Shown here: positions 22,115 through 34,283 of the stretch, piece after piece
Numbering within the stretch: the stretch's first letter is position 1
Layout of the letters: every line of letters begins with the position of its first letter
Source of the DNA: Magicicada septendecula
Lineage: Eukaryota; Arthropoda; Insecta; Hemiptera; Cicadidae
Direction of reading: 5' to 3'
Length of the DNA: 64,000 nucleotides
NCBI GenBank assembly: GCA_034769895.1
Contig: CM068373.1
Span: forward strand, 196,954,134 to 197,018,133
Made by a program: the position numbers and the translations under genes
Notes under the pieces: generated by a model
Told to the model about the DNA's origin: nothing
Databases searched by the model: none
The model's input: the letters and a program-made list of their open reading frames with translations, nothing else

Positions 22115-24268
22115 TGTGCCGTGTTTTGGGAAAAACGCGGCGGTGTTCCATTATATAGCGGAATAATTAAAAGTTACGTATTTGACTACGCGAGGGGTTA
22201 CGTAAAAATTTACGTACGATTATTGGACTTTGTCGTTATGAATTATCTCCCTCCCGGCCGACCCGTGCGCGCTCTAGGCCCGATGTTCCGTACCGTTTTT
22301 TCAGTAGCCGGTTTCGCCAGTTCAACTTTTGTTTTCAGCGTATTAACGTCTGGCGTCCGGCTGACAGAGTAGATGTAAAGGTTTTCGTCTTCTAGCTGCT
22401 CCTATGGATAAGTAGAAGCCTACGCGACCTCCGGGTTTCCGATGTAGACGGGAATCTGTCTCGCTCCAGAAGGAAGGCCGAACACCTGCCTCAGATGATG
22501 TAGATTCAAACACTTCCGTCAGCTGTCAGCCGGGATGGACGGACAAATACACTCAACCGGACCCTCTACCTACACGCTGCTAACCAGGTGACATTTAAGC
22601 TTATTAAACCAAAACGTTGTGGCCGATAAACTCTTTTGAGACACTTGTGCAGACGCTCCAGTTTGGAGAATTAGTTCCGGACAATGGGGGTTATATGTTG
22701 CTTTGTAATTTTTTGTAAGGCTTACGCCTCATGAATATATCAATGTTTATCTCATTCTGAGAATTGTAAACTCGGCCAGGGTCATGCATCACCCGGGTCG
22801 AGGGGAGTTTTCTGTAAAAAGGGTCGGCACTAAATTGTTTCTGTCTTAAGCATGCATGGACGGATGTAGCTGTCCACGTTGGGAAATTTTACGGTTAATT
22901 AATTTTTCAGTTAATGGGGGTTGTGTATTTTATTATTAATTTAAAGATCTGGGAGGTGTTTTAACATGTGGGCGACACCCGTAGGGGCCGTTCACTACAG
23001 GACTGTATCATGTCATATTTTGCTGGACCTCGTCCGGACGCATGACCATGCCTGAAGTCAAGTTTTTTTATGAACACTGTAAGCATGTTTCAGTACCTTC
23101 ATGACATAGATTCTGTTTTGCGCAATTCAATTCCACTTTTCAGCTAATTTTGTAAACTTTAAATTTTGCCATAGCCAGTTAAATATTGCCATAGTTTATA
23201 TTTTGTATCGGTTAACCTTTTGTTGCTCACAATACCATTTAATTAATGTTAAAGAATACAAGACTAATCAGTAGCAGTTATGAGTATTCATGGGTGGTCA
23301 CGTTCCACTATTTTTATAAATTCTGGCAAGAAAATAAAAGAAATGAGAAATGCAGTTAGGCAACCGGGCATCCATGTTAACCTAGTGATGGCACTCTTAT
23401 CATTATCATTAACGAGATCCGAAATTGATAATTAAACATCTGCGTGGTATTTGTGCGCAGGCCACAATGCTTACTTAGAACATTTAGATTTACTTATTAC
23501 CTAATTAGAATTTTTGGGGCATGTCTACTCTACTCTTTTGGGATATTCATTGAGGTTTTGGGGTTTAGTTATTTATTAATTGAAATTAAGGTGGGCCGGA
23601 TACTTGGTCAGAATAAGGGGTTACAAATGGGTTGAGGGTGTATGATGACAAAATATACGCTGCTAACCAGGTGAACATGTGATATGCTACTTATATGTAA
23701 ATGTCTTTCTATGTCAATTATATGTGTGTGTTGTGTCTTATGTGATTGTTACATTATTATACTTGATTATGCATATGTGTGTGTATATATATATATATAT
23801 ATATTTATATCATGTTAGGATTTGTATAATTACTGGGAGGGTCGAGACTGTGCGCCATTTCACATTATTATTATTATTATTTATGCGCCACTAATGCTCA
23901 AACTCAACTATTTGGCGATGCATATGTTAATGGACTTATAATAACGATTGAGGGGTTTTGGAAGTGAGCTATTTTGACTGTAAAATACTTGCAATTATTG
24001 TGCTTTTTTTTTAGGGTGTATATTGTATAAAAGCAGAATACAATAAATACTGTTATTGTTATCTTAGATCAGAGTTTCATTTGCAAGTCCCATCATACTG
24101 GACCCAGCACAATTTTGGCTTCTCTAGGCTCTTGCCTAGTCCTAAATAACTTGTGGCCTCTCTTTCAAAAAAAAAAAAATAAATATATAAAAATAAAAAA
24201 AAAATAAAGGGAAAAAAGGGAGTTGGTTTTCTATAGATAAAAAGCATAAAAAGAAAAGAGGGGTTACA
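22115..24268 (+). repeat. 5' LTR of the Ty3/gypsy element
   Basis: Starts TGTGCCGTGTTTTGGG and ends GGGGTTACA just before the PBS. Near its 3' end lie a TATA box TATAAAAG (24026-24033) and a polyadenylation signal AATAAA (24042-24047), so U3 is very long (about 1.9 kb) and R/U5 short. It contains a short (TA)n tract at about 23788-23810. Confidence 0.92.
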
Positions 24269-24270
24269 AA

Positions 24271-24287
24271 TGGTAGCAGAGCGTGGT
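24271..24287 (+). promoter_or_regulatory. Primer-binding site, initiator tRNA-Met
   Basis: TGGTAGCAGAGCGTGGT is exactly the reverse complement of the 3' end (with CCA) of insect initiator tRNA-Met as known to me. It begins two bases after the LTR end, where the primer site of an LTR element must lie. Confidence 0.85.
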
Positions 24288-24896
24288 TCATTCTAGGGTT
24301 GAACCCTTGGGTCCTTTGGTGTGATGGGGCTTGCAAACTCGGAAATAGTTTGGCAAATACAATAACATTTGATGATAGTAATAGATGAATGCAATGGCAG
24401 GGTTGACATAACATGTAGATGTATATATGTACTGTGTATGAATTATTGTTAGGTGTTTTGAATTGTAAACCTGATGCTGCCACGGGCATGTGTTGTAGTT
24501 GGGTTTTGTTGTTTTGAAATTGGACCTTACCGGAGATCGCGTGGGCATGGGTTCCCTTATTTATTCTATGAAAGTAATAGCGCGTGCGGTTAGCGGGATG
24601 CGGTATGGCCCGACTGGAAGTCGGTACCGTCCGACTGCAATGGTGATAATGTCGTATGTTGTGGTTAGTGTTTGGTGGTGTGGATTGTATGTTGGTGTTA
24701 GTGTCTGATGTTGTTTCTTCTTCGAGTCTGGCGACTGACGGAGAGTTAGTTCTGGAGCGGGTCAGGTTTTCGCAGCGCTAGGAACCCGGGGGTCCTCTTG
24801 ATGGAAGTACAGTACTCAAGATTTTCCCATTTTAGTAATTGGTGTTTTCATGTTTTGTCTGTTGTGTGTGTGGCGAATAATTAGAGCAGTGGCGGC

Positions 24897-26144
24897 ATGA
24901 GTGTCATGAATCCCGACCTATTTTTGAAAAACGAGTTGGAGTTCGAAATTAAGTCCCGGGGTGGGAGGCCCCAAGGGGATGTCGCTTCCTTGAGGAAGCA
25001 ATTAAGAGACGCCCTCTCCTCCGGAGGGGCGACGTCGCTCGTAAAAGTCACTGATGTGACAGCGGAGCTCGAGTTGTGTCAGGAGAAGTGGGGGGAGTTG
25101 CGGGAAATAATGGAGGATTTTGAATCGGCGCCTTCCAGTCTCAGGGCGAGACAGAGAGTGCGTCAACGCGCGGAGCACTTGCAACATCGACTAGAGAACT
25201 TGTCCGCGCAGACTACAATCGCTGAAGTCAGCGCCACGCTGAAGCTGATTTCGGAACAAGTGGCGAAAGCATTGCGGAATTTCGAGCCGGTGAAATCTCA
25301 TCCTCCCGTGAGCTCTCCCCAGCCTCCTGAATTGGACATAGGACAGACGCCGAGTCCGCCGGCCCAATTGCCGACGCTCTCGGGCGGATCGAGCGTGTCA
25401 TACAACAAATTACCTAACCCCCTTTCTTCCATTATTCAGCAGCTTCCGGTCGTTGATGGACTGGACGTGGATAAATTGATGGGTTTTTTTAGAATTTTGT
25501 TTCAGCTGTCCGACTTCCCGGGGATGTCGGATGGCACCTTGCTCGAGCTCGTGTATCCATACTGTCGGGGGTCCATGGCTGAGCGGGTCGCGCAAACGAT
25601 ACGATGTGGCGGCAGTGTGACGTCTTTCCATCGGGGGGTGTTGGACGCATGCGTGCCTGGCCGATTGCGGGAGCAGCTGCAGCATAAACATTGTTATCGG
25701 GTGCAAGCCCACGGGGAGAATTTTGCGGAGTTTGCGTGGAGTATCCGCGAAGCTGTCCGGATTTTAGGGTTGGGACTGCCCGAGAGTGAAGTAGTACAGA
25801 TGATATTCGAAGGGGTTACTCCCCAGGAGAGATCGCGCTTAATTTTTGCTGAGCGACCGCGCAGCTACGAAGACCTTGAGAAGATGTGTGTGTTATCCCG
25901 GGCCATACAAGCAATTGATGAGTCCCGTGGGCCAGTAAGGGCTAGTCCGGGCGAGTCTCGAGGGGTGGAACGACGGGTCGTTCAGTCCCAACCCCGCACA
26001 GAAAGAAACACCGGCGATCGAGGCGGACCGTTGAGAGGAGTGGTTTGCTTTCGCTGTCGAAGACAGGGGCATGTTGCCCGCGATTGTACGGAGGGTGGTA
26101 TACGTCCAGCGCTTCCCCCGAGGGTCCGGTCTCCAAAAAACTAA
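24897..26144 (+). CDS. gag: Gag polyprotein of the Ty3/gypsy element
   Basis: An open frame of 415 residues forming the structural protein of the intracellular particle. Residues about 4-40 (LFLKNELEFEIKSRGGRPQG and the following LRKQLRDAL) look like a SAP-type helix-turn-helix, unusual at the start of a Gag. A Pro-rich linker (about 138-165) separates this from the capsid-like region (about 175-340). A single CCHC zinc knuckle, CFRCRRQGHVARDC, lies near residue 382-395 with basic flanks, the nucleic-acid-binding part. The 3' end overlaps the pol frame, as expected for frameshift expression known in this family. Start chosen as the first Met of the frame; a second Met follows at residue 4. 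Confidence 0.85.
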   Translation: MSVMNPDLFLKNELEFEIKSRGGRPQGDVASLRKQLRDALSSGGATSLVKVTDVTAELELCQEKWGELREIMEDFESAPSSLRARQRVRQRAEHLQHRLENLSAQTTIAEVSATLKLISEQVAKALRNFEPVKSHPPVSSPQPPELDIGQTPSPPAQLPTLSGGSSVSYNKLPNPLSSIIQQLPVVDGLDVDKLMGFFRILFQLSDFPGMSDGTLLELVYPYCRGSMAERVAQTIRCGGSVTSFHRGVLDACVPGRLREQLQHKHCYRVQAHGENFAEFAWSIREAVRILGLGLPESEVVQMIFEGVTPQERSRLIFAERPRSYEDLEKMCVLSRAIQAIDESRGPVRASPGESRGVERRVVQSQPRTERNTGDRGGPLRGVVCFRCRRQGHVARDCTEGGIRPALPPRVRSPKN

Positions 26145-26149
26145 GCTAC

Positions 26150-29100
26150 CAGGGGGGACAAGTCGGAGGTTGTCTTCCCCTCGTCCCAAGACTTTTCGGT
26201 ATTCAAATGCCTCCAGGCAAAGGATAGGTCTTGACTCTTCTGGTATCAAGGTCCTTGCTACTGTCCCGCAAAAGGCTTCTGTATGCCCCTTCCTGTCGCT
26301 CGAGGTAAAGAAGGGTCAACTCAGAGCGTTAGTTGACTCAGGATCAGCCCGATCTATCATCTCATCTCGAGTATGTGCGGACCTTGAAAAGCAGGGCCTA
26401 ATAAAAGGGTCGGATCGGTCGTCCGTAGTGTGCTGGACTGCTTCACGGGAAATTCTGCCCATCTCCCGGGTGATTTCCTTTAAGTCCAAGATCGATGGTG
26501 TTTCGTGGGTGTGGCCTTTTCTGGTTTCTCCGGCTCTGGGAGTTGATTGTATTGTGGGTGCCGATTTGATCGCTAAAAGTGGTCTCGTGTTGGACATCCA
26601 TGGGCAGCAGTGTTATTTCAAATTTAATCGGGGCGTTGTTATTCCTTTTCTTGGATACCAGGGAGCTAAGGGAGGTATCCAAGAGGTCGCCTGTCCCGAT
26701 TCTGCACGAGATCATCTCACTCCCGCCCAGCAGAGGGCCTTAGACCGACTGTGTGAGGAATTTCCCTCAGTATTAACGCCTAAGTTGGGTCTCACACATT
26801 TACTAGAATATAAAATTCGTCTGACGGATTCGAAGATAGTGAGGTCGCACCCATACAAATTCGCTCCTCCGAAAATGGCCGTTCTGAGGGAGAAGGTTCA
26901 AGAGCTGTTAGAGCAAGGGTTCATTGAACCTTTCAATTCGAGTTACGCCAGTCCAGCGTTCCTGGTACCCAAGCCTGGGAGTAAGCACCGTATGGTGATA
27001 GATTACCGTAAATTGAATTCTAATATTGAGGTGGATTCGGTTCCCCTTCCGGATCTCCACTCGGCTTTCGATTGGTTTAGTGAGGCCAAGTACTTCATCG
27101 TGATTGATCTCAACGCTGCATATCACCAGATCCCTTTATCCAAGGAGAGTAGACCTTACACCGCGTTCTGCGTCCCGTGGAATTTATATCAGTATACGCG
27201 GGTCCCTATGGGTCTGGCGGTGGGCGCCCAAACACTCACGCGCCTGCTTGACCTGGTGTTTCAAGACGTAAAATTCAAATTCATTTTCAATTATTTGGAC
27301 GACTTGCTGGTCTACAGCAAAACGTATGATGAACATCTATGTCATCTAAGGGAGGTGATGTGCAGATTGAGAAGCGCGGGTCTCACGGTCAATCCAGAGA
27401 AAGTGCGAATTGCACAGGAGAGGATATAATTTCTGGGGCATCTGGTCTCGCACCGAGGTGTTACGGTGGACCCTGAAAGGACCCAGGGTATCCGGGATTT
27501 TCCCCCGCCTAGGGATGCCAAAGGCATCGCCCGGTTCGTGGGCATGGTTAACTTCTACAGACGGTTTATCCCTAATGCGGCGGAGATAGCCGCCCCGTTG
27601 AATGAATTAAGAAAGAAGGGGGCTAAATTTGTGTGGGGTGAGAGGCAGCAGAAGGCTTTCGAGACTTTGAAGGAAGCTATCATCTCCCCACCGGTGCTGC
27701 GGATGCCGGACTTTTCTCAGCCGTTTATCTTGCAGACGGACGCGAGTTCGGTGGCGCTCGGGGCGGTTCTGTCCCAAGTCGTTGATGGTGCTAGGCAGCC
27801 TGTGGCCTTTATTTCCCGAACATTGACCCAGCAGGAAAGAAAGTCGTCAGTTTATGAGCTAGAAGTGTTTAGCTGTGGTATACGCTCTAGATAAGTTCAG
27901 GCGTTTTCTGGAACACGCTGAGTTCCTGCTCGAGACCGACAATCAGGCTCTCTCTTGGCTTCTTGCTCATCCCCGGCAACTGGGTAAAATTGGTAGATGG
28001 GTGGTCAAGATCTCATCCTTCAAGTTCAAGGTGCAACACATTAGGGGAACTCAAAATGTGGTTGCAGATGCTTTGTCACGCATGTTTTCCCAACCCAGTG
28101 AAGTCCAATCTGAGCAACCCTGTTCTGTTCTGCTAGACTTTCCGTTAGCCTTCACTGATGTGTTACCCCATCAGTTGAACGATGAAGAGCTGGGTCCTAT
28201 CATCCAGAATATAAAGGAGGGTAACGTGCAGGCCCCTTACTTCTTGTCCAAGGGCGTCCTGTGTTGTCGAGAAAGAAAGGGACGTGCCCCTAAGATCGTG
28301 CTGCCTAGCAAGTTAGTGCCCATGGTCTTCAGCTATTATCACAATTCCCCAGTAGGAGGCCACAAGGGAATTTCGAAGACCATTTCCAGTATTAGGAAAC
28401 ACTTCATCTGGTAGGGCATGGATAGGGACATCGCAACGAGGGTTAAGAGTTGTCATCTGTGTGGCTTGAGTAAGCCTGCCCAGAACACTAAGTTAGGGTT
28501 GTTGTCATCGGACGTGCCGAGCAGACCGATGGAGAAGTTATTCATCGACTACGTGGGACCCTTTCCGCGTAGCAAGTCAGGTAATGCTTACCTACTTGTC
28601 TGTGTGGATGCTTTTTCGAAGTTTGCCTGGCTACTGCCCTTACGGCAGGCAACCGCTCGTTTAACCATAAGCGCGCTTCAGAACCATGTTTTTCAGCATT
28701 TCGGTCTTCCGACCATCATTGTCTCCGACAATGGCCCCCAGTTCATTTCGGGTGAGTTCCGGCGGATGTGTTTCGCCAGCGGAATCATACATGTAACCAT
28801 TTCCCCGTATTACCCACATCCGTCCCATGCGGAGAGATTCAATAGGAATCTCAGGTCCGCACTTATTGCTTATCATGCGGAGCAACAGACAACCTGGGAC
28901 CAGAATCTGAAGTGGTTGCAGCTAGCTTTCAACACGGTCCTGCATGACAGTCATAAGGCCGTGCCCTTTGAGATCATGTTTGGATTCTCGCCCGCATTCC
29001 CGTTGACTAACTTGTGGAATATTGATGATCTTCTACCACGGGAGCCCGATTCTGGAACTGCGGAGAGATGGAGGGAGGCTCGGAAGAATTTGCTGCGAGC

Positions 29101-29359
29101 GCACGAGCGGGTCCGTCGACGATACAATCAGGGGCGAACTCCTAACCCCTTTCAGACCGGAGACTGGGTCTACTGTCAAAGCCATCCGATCAGCTCAGCT
29201 GTGGACAAAAGAGCCGCTAAATTATGCTATCGTTGGTCGGGGCCATATCGTATGCTGGGGTTCGCGTCACCAGTGACGGCGCGGTTGGAAGAGCCGAATG
29301 GTAGTCCAAAGGATATTACTACGCACATTTCAAAATTAAAATTATATAGAAAGGGGTAA
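26150..29359 (+). pseudogene. pol: pol region of the Ty3/gypsy element (PR-RT-RH-IN)
   Basis: Recognisable parts in order: retropepsin-like protease (about 26300-26600; LVDSGSARSII), reverse transcriptase (about 26880-27400; MVIDYRKLN, then the catalytic FNYLDDLLVYS), RNase H (about 27700-28080; QTDASSVALGAVLSQ and ETDNQALSWLL), integrase zinc region HHCC (about 28330-28500), integrase core with FIDYVGPFP, VSDNGPQF and an HAERFNR glutamate (about 28530-28900), and a C-terminal GPY/F module (YRWSGPYRML, about 29230). This gives Ty3/gypsy order. About three interruptions are present in the region. No chromodomain or envelope follows. Confidence 0.88.
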
Positions 29360-30269
29360 ACGGGCTGACAAGGGGGGGAATGATTGGTGGTCTCTGGGTG
29401 AGTAGAGATTTTGTTATTTCAGGGTGTGTGCTCCGGGGGCGTTATCGAGAGCGATAGGGTAGCGGGTAGATGTTTCCCACAGTCCCAGTGGGGTTCGTCT
29501 ACTTCAGGGATGCGCCCCTGCCTGCGCGAGCCTTGGCTTTCTCCAATTGTCCTTCTGTCCGGAGGGAGCCATGTCCTTACCTTTAGTCCCAGCTCATGAC
29601 CTATCAATGATCCTTGACCTTCCGATTTTCCTAACCTTTACCTAGAGAAAAAAAAAGGAGTTAGAGAGAGTGGAGGGTGGGCGATGTGCGGCGCGGGGTC
29701 GATCTTGCTCCTCGTAGCGCACATCGTCCACCGCATGCCCTTGGAGCACACATGTTAAACTGGTGTATATGTGGGATAGGTGTCAGGGTCACTGGTAGCC
29801 TGGCCTTGCGTCCGGTCCCGAGGGGGGACCCTTGCATCTTGGAGACCGTCATTTCCCCCTTTTCCCTTGCCCCGTGCAGTGACGGTATTGTTTAAAATGG
29901 AGGTCGTATTAAAGAATCCCCCCCCTGTAAGAATATAGGGCAGATGCCCTGTTAAGGTGGCAGTCGTGTTCTGGCTTTAGTGGACAAGCCTCAGGAGGTC
30001 GGAACTCAGGGAGCTCCCGAACTTTTCTTTCGTCTTTTCTTCGCTGTCCCTCTTTGCTGTGGGCTGGCCCTGATCAAGTCAGCGTGCAGCACCCGCACAC
30101 TTACATACTACATGCCTTCTTTCGTCTCTTTCGTTTTCCTTCTGAGCCTCTGTTCTCCTGAGAGCAAGTGCTGCTGGGCCGACCTAATCACGAAGACCAC
30201 TGGCTTGTTTTGGGAGGGGGTACACTGCAGGGTACCCTCCCTGGGTTTTACTGTGAGGCAACCAAGTTG
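29360..30269 (+). other. Non-coding 3' region of the Ty3/gypsy element
   Basis: About 0.9 kb between integrase and polypurine tract. Short frames on both strands have no envelope features (no fusion motif, no furin-like site with a membrane anchor). Function unknown; it may carry packaging or RNA-export signals. Confidence 0.5.
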
Positions 30270-30286
30270 CCCTTTTGGGGTGGGGG
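30270..30286 (+). promoter_or_regulatory. Polypurine tract
   Basis: A G-rich run, TTTTGGGGTGGGGG, immediately precedes the TGTGCC start of the 3' LTR, the position used to prime plus-strand synthesis. Confidence 0.75.
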
Positions 30287-32435
30287 TGTGCCGTGTTTTG
30301 GGAAAAACGCGGCGGTGTTCCATTATATAGCGGAATAATTAAAAGTTACGTATTTGACTACGCGAGGGGTTACGTAAAAATTTACGTATGATTATTGGAC
30401 TTTGTCGTTATGAATTATCTCCCTCCCGGCCGACCCGTGCGCGCTCTAGGCCCGATGTTCCGTACCGTTTTTTCAGTAGCCGGTTTCGCCAGTTCAACTT
30501 TTGTTTTCAGCGTATTAACGTCTGGCGTCCAGCTGACAGAGTAGATGTAAAGGGTTTCGTCTTCTAGCTGCTCCTATGGAAAAATAGAAGCCTACGCGAC
30601 CTCCGGGTTTCCGATGTAGACGGGAATCTGTCTCGCTCCAGAAGGAAGGCCGAACACCTGCCTCAGATGATGTAGATTCAAACACTTCCGTCAGCTGTCA
30701 GCCGGGATGGACGGACAAATACACTCAACCGGACCCTCTACCTACACGCTGCTAACCAGGTGACATTTAAGCTTATTAAACCAAAACGTTGTGGCCGATA
30801 AACTCTTTTGAGACACTTGTGCAGACGCTCCAGTTTGGAGAATTAGTTCCGGACAATGGGGGTTATATGTTGCTTTGTAATTTTTTGTAAGGCTTACGCC
30901 TCATGAATATATCAATGTTTATCTCATTCTGAGAATTGTAAACTCGGCCAGGGTCATGCATCACCCGGGTCGAGGGAAGTTTTCTGTAAAAAGGGTCGGC
31001 ACTAAATTGTTTCTGTCTTAAGCATGCATGGACGGATGTAGCTGTCCACGTTGGGAAATTTTACGGTTAATTAATTTTTCAGTTAATGGGGGTTGTGTAT
31101 TTTATTATTAATTTAAAGATCTGGGAGGTGTTTTAACATGTGGGCGACACCCGTAGGGGCCGTTCACTACAGGACTGTATCATGTCATATTTTGCTGGAC
31201 CTCGTCCGGACGCATTACCATGCCTGAAGTCAAGTTTTTTTATGAACACTGTAAGCATGTTTCAGTACCTTCATGACATAGATTCTGTTTTGCGCAATTC
31301 AATTCCACTTTTCAGCTAATTTTGTAAACTTTAAATTTTGCCATAGCCAGTTAAATATTGCCATAGTTTATATTTTGTATCGGTTAACCTTTTGTTGCTC
31401 ACAATACCATTTAATTAATGTTAAAGAATACAAGACTAATCAGTAGCAGTTATGAGTATTCATGGGTGGTCACGTTCCACTATTTTTATAAATTCTGGCA
31501 AGAAAATAAAAGAAATGAGAAATGCAGTTAGGCAACCGGGCATCCATGTTAACCTAGTGATGGCACTCTTATCATTATCATTAACGAGATCCGAAATTGA
31601 TAATTAAACATCTGCGTGGTATTTGTGCGCAGGCCACAATGCTTACTTAGAACATTTAAATTTACTTATTATCTAATTAGAATTTTTGGGGCATGTCTAC
31701 TCTACTCTTTTGGGATATTCATTGAGGTTTTGGGGTTTAGTTATTTATTAATTGAAATTAAGGTGGGCCGGATACTTGGTCAGAATAAGGGGTTACAAAT
31801 GGGTTGAGGGTGTATGATGACAAAATATACGCTGCTAACCAGGTGAACATGTGATGTGCTACTTATATGTAAATGTCTTTCTATGTCAATTATATGTGTG
31901 TGTTGTGTCTTATGTGATTGTTACATTATTATACTTGATTATGCATATGTGTGTGTATATATATATATATATATTTATATCATGTTAGGATTTGTATAAT
32001 TACTGGGAGGGTCGAGACTGTGCGCCATTTCACATTATTATTATTATTATTTATGCGCCACTAATGCTCAAACTCAACTATTTGGCGATGCATATGTTAA
32101 TGGACTTATAATAACGATTGAGGGGTTTTGGAAGTGAGCTATTTTGACTGTAAAATACTTGCAATTATTGTGCTTTTTTTAGGGTGTATATTGTATAAAA
32201 GCCGAATACAATAAATACTGTTATTGTTATCTTAGATCAGAGTTTCATTTGCAAGTCCCATCATACTGGACCCAGCACAATTTTGGCTTCTCTAGGCTCT
32301 TGCCTAGTCCTAAATAACTTGTGGCCTCTCTTTAAAAAAAAAAATAAATAAATGAATAAAAATAAAAATAAAAGGGAAAAAAAATGGAGTTGGTTTTCTA
32401 TAGATAAAAAGCATAAAAAGAAAGAGGGGGTTACA
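30287..32435 (+). repeat. 3' LTR of the Ty3/gypsy element
   Basis: Near-identical to 22115-24268. Ends GGGGGTTACA and is followed by the ATAG duplication at 32436-32439. Confidence 0.92.
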
Positions 32436-33205
32436 ATAGTTCATCATTCACCTGCTTTTTACTCTAAGGTACCGTGGCGCGCGTGCGCGCGCGCGTGTTT
32501 TATGTCGTGGACGGTGTTGATGATGCTGGTGATGATCCTTATGTCGGAGTTTCTATTTCAATCATCTGTCGAGCAGAATGTCCTACGTCAGGAGAGACTG
32601 GAATCTGTTGTCAGTTGTCTACTGGAAAGAGTGTCCCCCGTCGAGAATGATTGGCGTATGTTCTATGCCGCTGAGCAAACTGACGTATTGTTCCCCTGAG
32701 TAATAGTGCCTGTTGAGTTGTTCAGAATCGGTGGGGGTTTTACACTTAAGGCGTGCTGACAGGTCGAAGACTGCTTGGTTGACAGGTCCAGGCTTGTTCA
32801 GCGCGCCAGTTTTGCACACACCACTTTTTGCGTATTTTCACACTCATAATTAACGTTCATGTGCGAACTAATAAAATCGTAAGATTCGTGACACTTTTGT
32901 CTTTGTTTACATACTAATTAATTGCTCGTCAAATATTAAGCTGGGTAATCAAGTAATTTTTTTTTTAGTTCGGTTGTAATTTTATCATTCACCTTCAAAT
33001 TGTAACTACACATGTATCCTTTTTGACGTTTTAAAGTGACATCACTCACTTTATTGTATGTGTTGTCAGTGTGCGAATTTTTATTAAATAAATATATTTA
33101 ATTATTCGTATTTTATGGCTATCTGAACTGAAGCTCACTACCATAACGAAGATAGGTGTGTACACAAAGCACGATTGTTTGCTCCAGCGATCAGGTGATG
33201 CGAGG

Positions 33206-33206
<1 letters not shown>
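32436..33206. other. Non-coding flank, nothing recognised
   Basis: Includes a short alternating GC run (about 32475-32495, GCGCGCGTGCGC-like). A frame crossing the LTR edge is an artefact of the junction. Confidence 0.45.

Positions 33207-33260
<54 letters not shown>
33207..33260. repeat. (CA)n microsatellite
   Basis: About 27 CA units. Confidence 0.95.
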
Positions 33261-33261
<1 letters not shown>

Positions 33262-33501
33262 CCTCCTAGTACCCAAGTAAATCATTGTTCAAAAAAGGTG
33301 TTCAAAAACAGGTGTCACTGTCCAATTCTTGTCAGTTATCTTATGCAGCATTTCAAACTATTTACAACTGTTTACCTTTATGTTATATATACAAATAAAT
33401 TATCTTGGCCAAAAACACAGATATGTATTCTTGCAATATATATATATATATATTACTATAATACTTATAACTAATTTACCTCAAGATATATTTTTTCCTT
33501 T

Positions 33502-33545
33502 AGGAACATGTTTCGGGAGATCTTGTTCTCCCATCTTCAGCCTTC
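33502..33545 (-). ncRNA. Hammerhead ribozyme motif (left arm)
   Basis: On the minus strand: CTGAAGA, stem II GGGAG/CTCCC, GAAAC-AT-GTT. Identical to the right-arm motif. Stem I is weak (about 3 bp next to the core), so activity is uncertain. Confidence 0.6.
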
Positions 33546-33763
33546 GCCATCTTGTTTCTGGTGCCGTATTTGTGTGTTGGCTTCTGGATGTTATTAAGGT
33601 GGTTTGTTGGTCTTTGGTCCTTCAAAGTTGCATTATTGTGTGTGGTTGTGGTATCTGTTTTTGTATTTTGTGTATTTTCGATGTTGAGTGCTTTGAATAT
33701 TGTGTCATGTTTTGTATTGATTTGTATTTGTTCTGGTATTAATTTGTTTTGTGTTTTATGTTT

Positions 33764-34280
33764 TTAAATCTGTAAATTTTCCCATATGTTCATTATGGTG
33801 CCTTTGTGTGGTATATGTTTTATTAGTGTTACATTGGTTATGTCTGGGAATTCATGTCCTGTGTTTATTGCATGTGTGGCTAAATTGGATTTATATATAT
33901 TTGGTTTTTTGTATGCATTTAGGTGTTCAAAATAACGTTTTTTCAGCTGTTTTTTTGTTTGTCCTATATAACATTTATTGCAATCTTGGCATTCAATTTT
34001 GTATATACCGTTGGTTGTTGTATTATCTTTGTTGTGTGAGCTATTTAGATTTTGTAATTTATTTTTATTAGTTTTGTATGCTATTTTTATATCTGTGTTT
34101 TTAAATAGTTTTGTTAGTTTTGTCATTTTATTATTTATATATGTGAATGTGGCCCATTTTTTGTTGTTGTTATTATTTATGTGTTGTTCAGTTTGATTAA
34201 TTCTTAATTGTTCAGTTTTTATTTTGTATTTGATTTTATTTTCTATTTTGATCATAGTATTTTTATTGTATCCGTTTGCA
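33764..34280 (-). pseudogene. GIY-YIG endonuclease part of a Penelope-like polymerase
   Basis: The frame carries NGIYKIECQDCNKCYIGQTK, holding both the GIY and YIG motifs and the two CxxC-type cysteines that precede the YIG in this family. KRYFEHLNAYKK with the catalytic-type Arg follows, then SNLATHAINTGHEF with the family His. An Asn/Lys-rich linker lies upstream. The enzyme nicks target DNA for retrotransposition. The reverse transcriptase is missing (5' truncation) and the frame ends early relative to the family. The ATG at 34330 lies in the opposite arm and is not a real start. Confidence 0.75.
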
Positions 34281-34283
34281 TTA

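Larger units (their letters stand above)
22115..32435 (+). mobile_element. Full-length Ty3/gypsy LTR retrotransposon, young
   Basis: A 10.3-kb element with direct LTRs of about 2.15 kb (TGTGCC...TTACA), bounded by the 4-bp duplication ATAG (22111-22114 and 32436-32439). In order it has a PBS matching initiator tRNA-Met, a leader of about 0.6 kb, gag, pol in the Ty3/gypsy order protease, reverse transcriptase, RNase H, integrase with GPY/F-type tail, a roughly 0.9-kb non-coding 3' region without envelope, a polypurine tract, and the 3' LTR. The two LTRs differ by only about a dozen substitutions and small indels by eye, so insertion was recent. gag is open and pol shows about three interruptions, so this copy looks defective. 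Clade not assigned. Confidence 0.93.

Noticed and set aside
29411-30330. Search for an envelope gene in the Ty3/gypsy element
   Set aside because: Frames here lack a signal peptide, membrane anchor or fusion motif and are overlapping on both strands.
33329-34196. Cys/Val/Phe-rich hydrophobic plus-strand frames that look like membrane proteins
   Set aside because: They are antisense to the Lys/Asn/Thr-rich Penelope-like coding and 3' sequence. AT-rich antisense DNA yields Phe/Leu/Val/Cys-rich translations.
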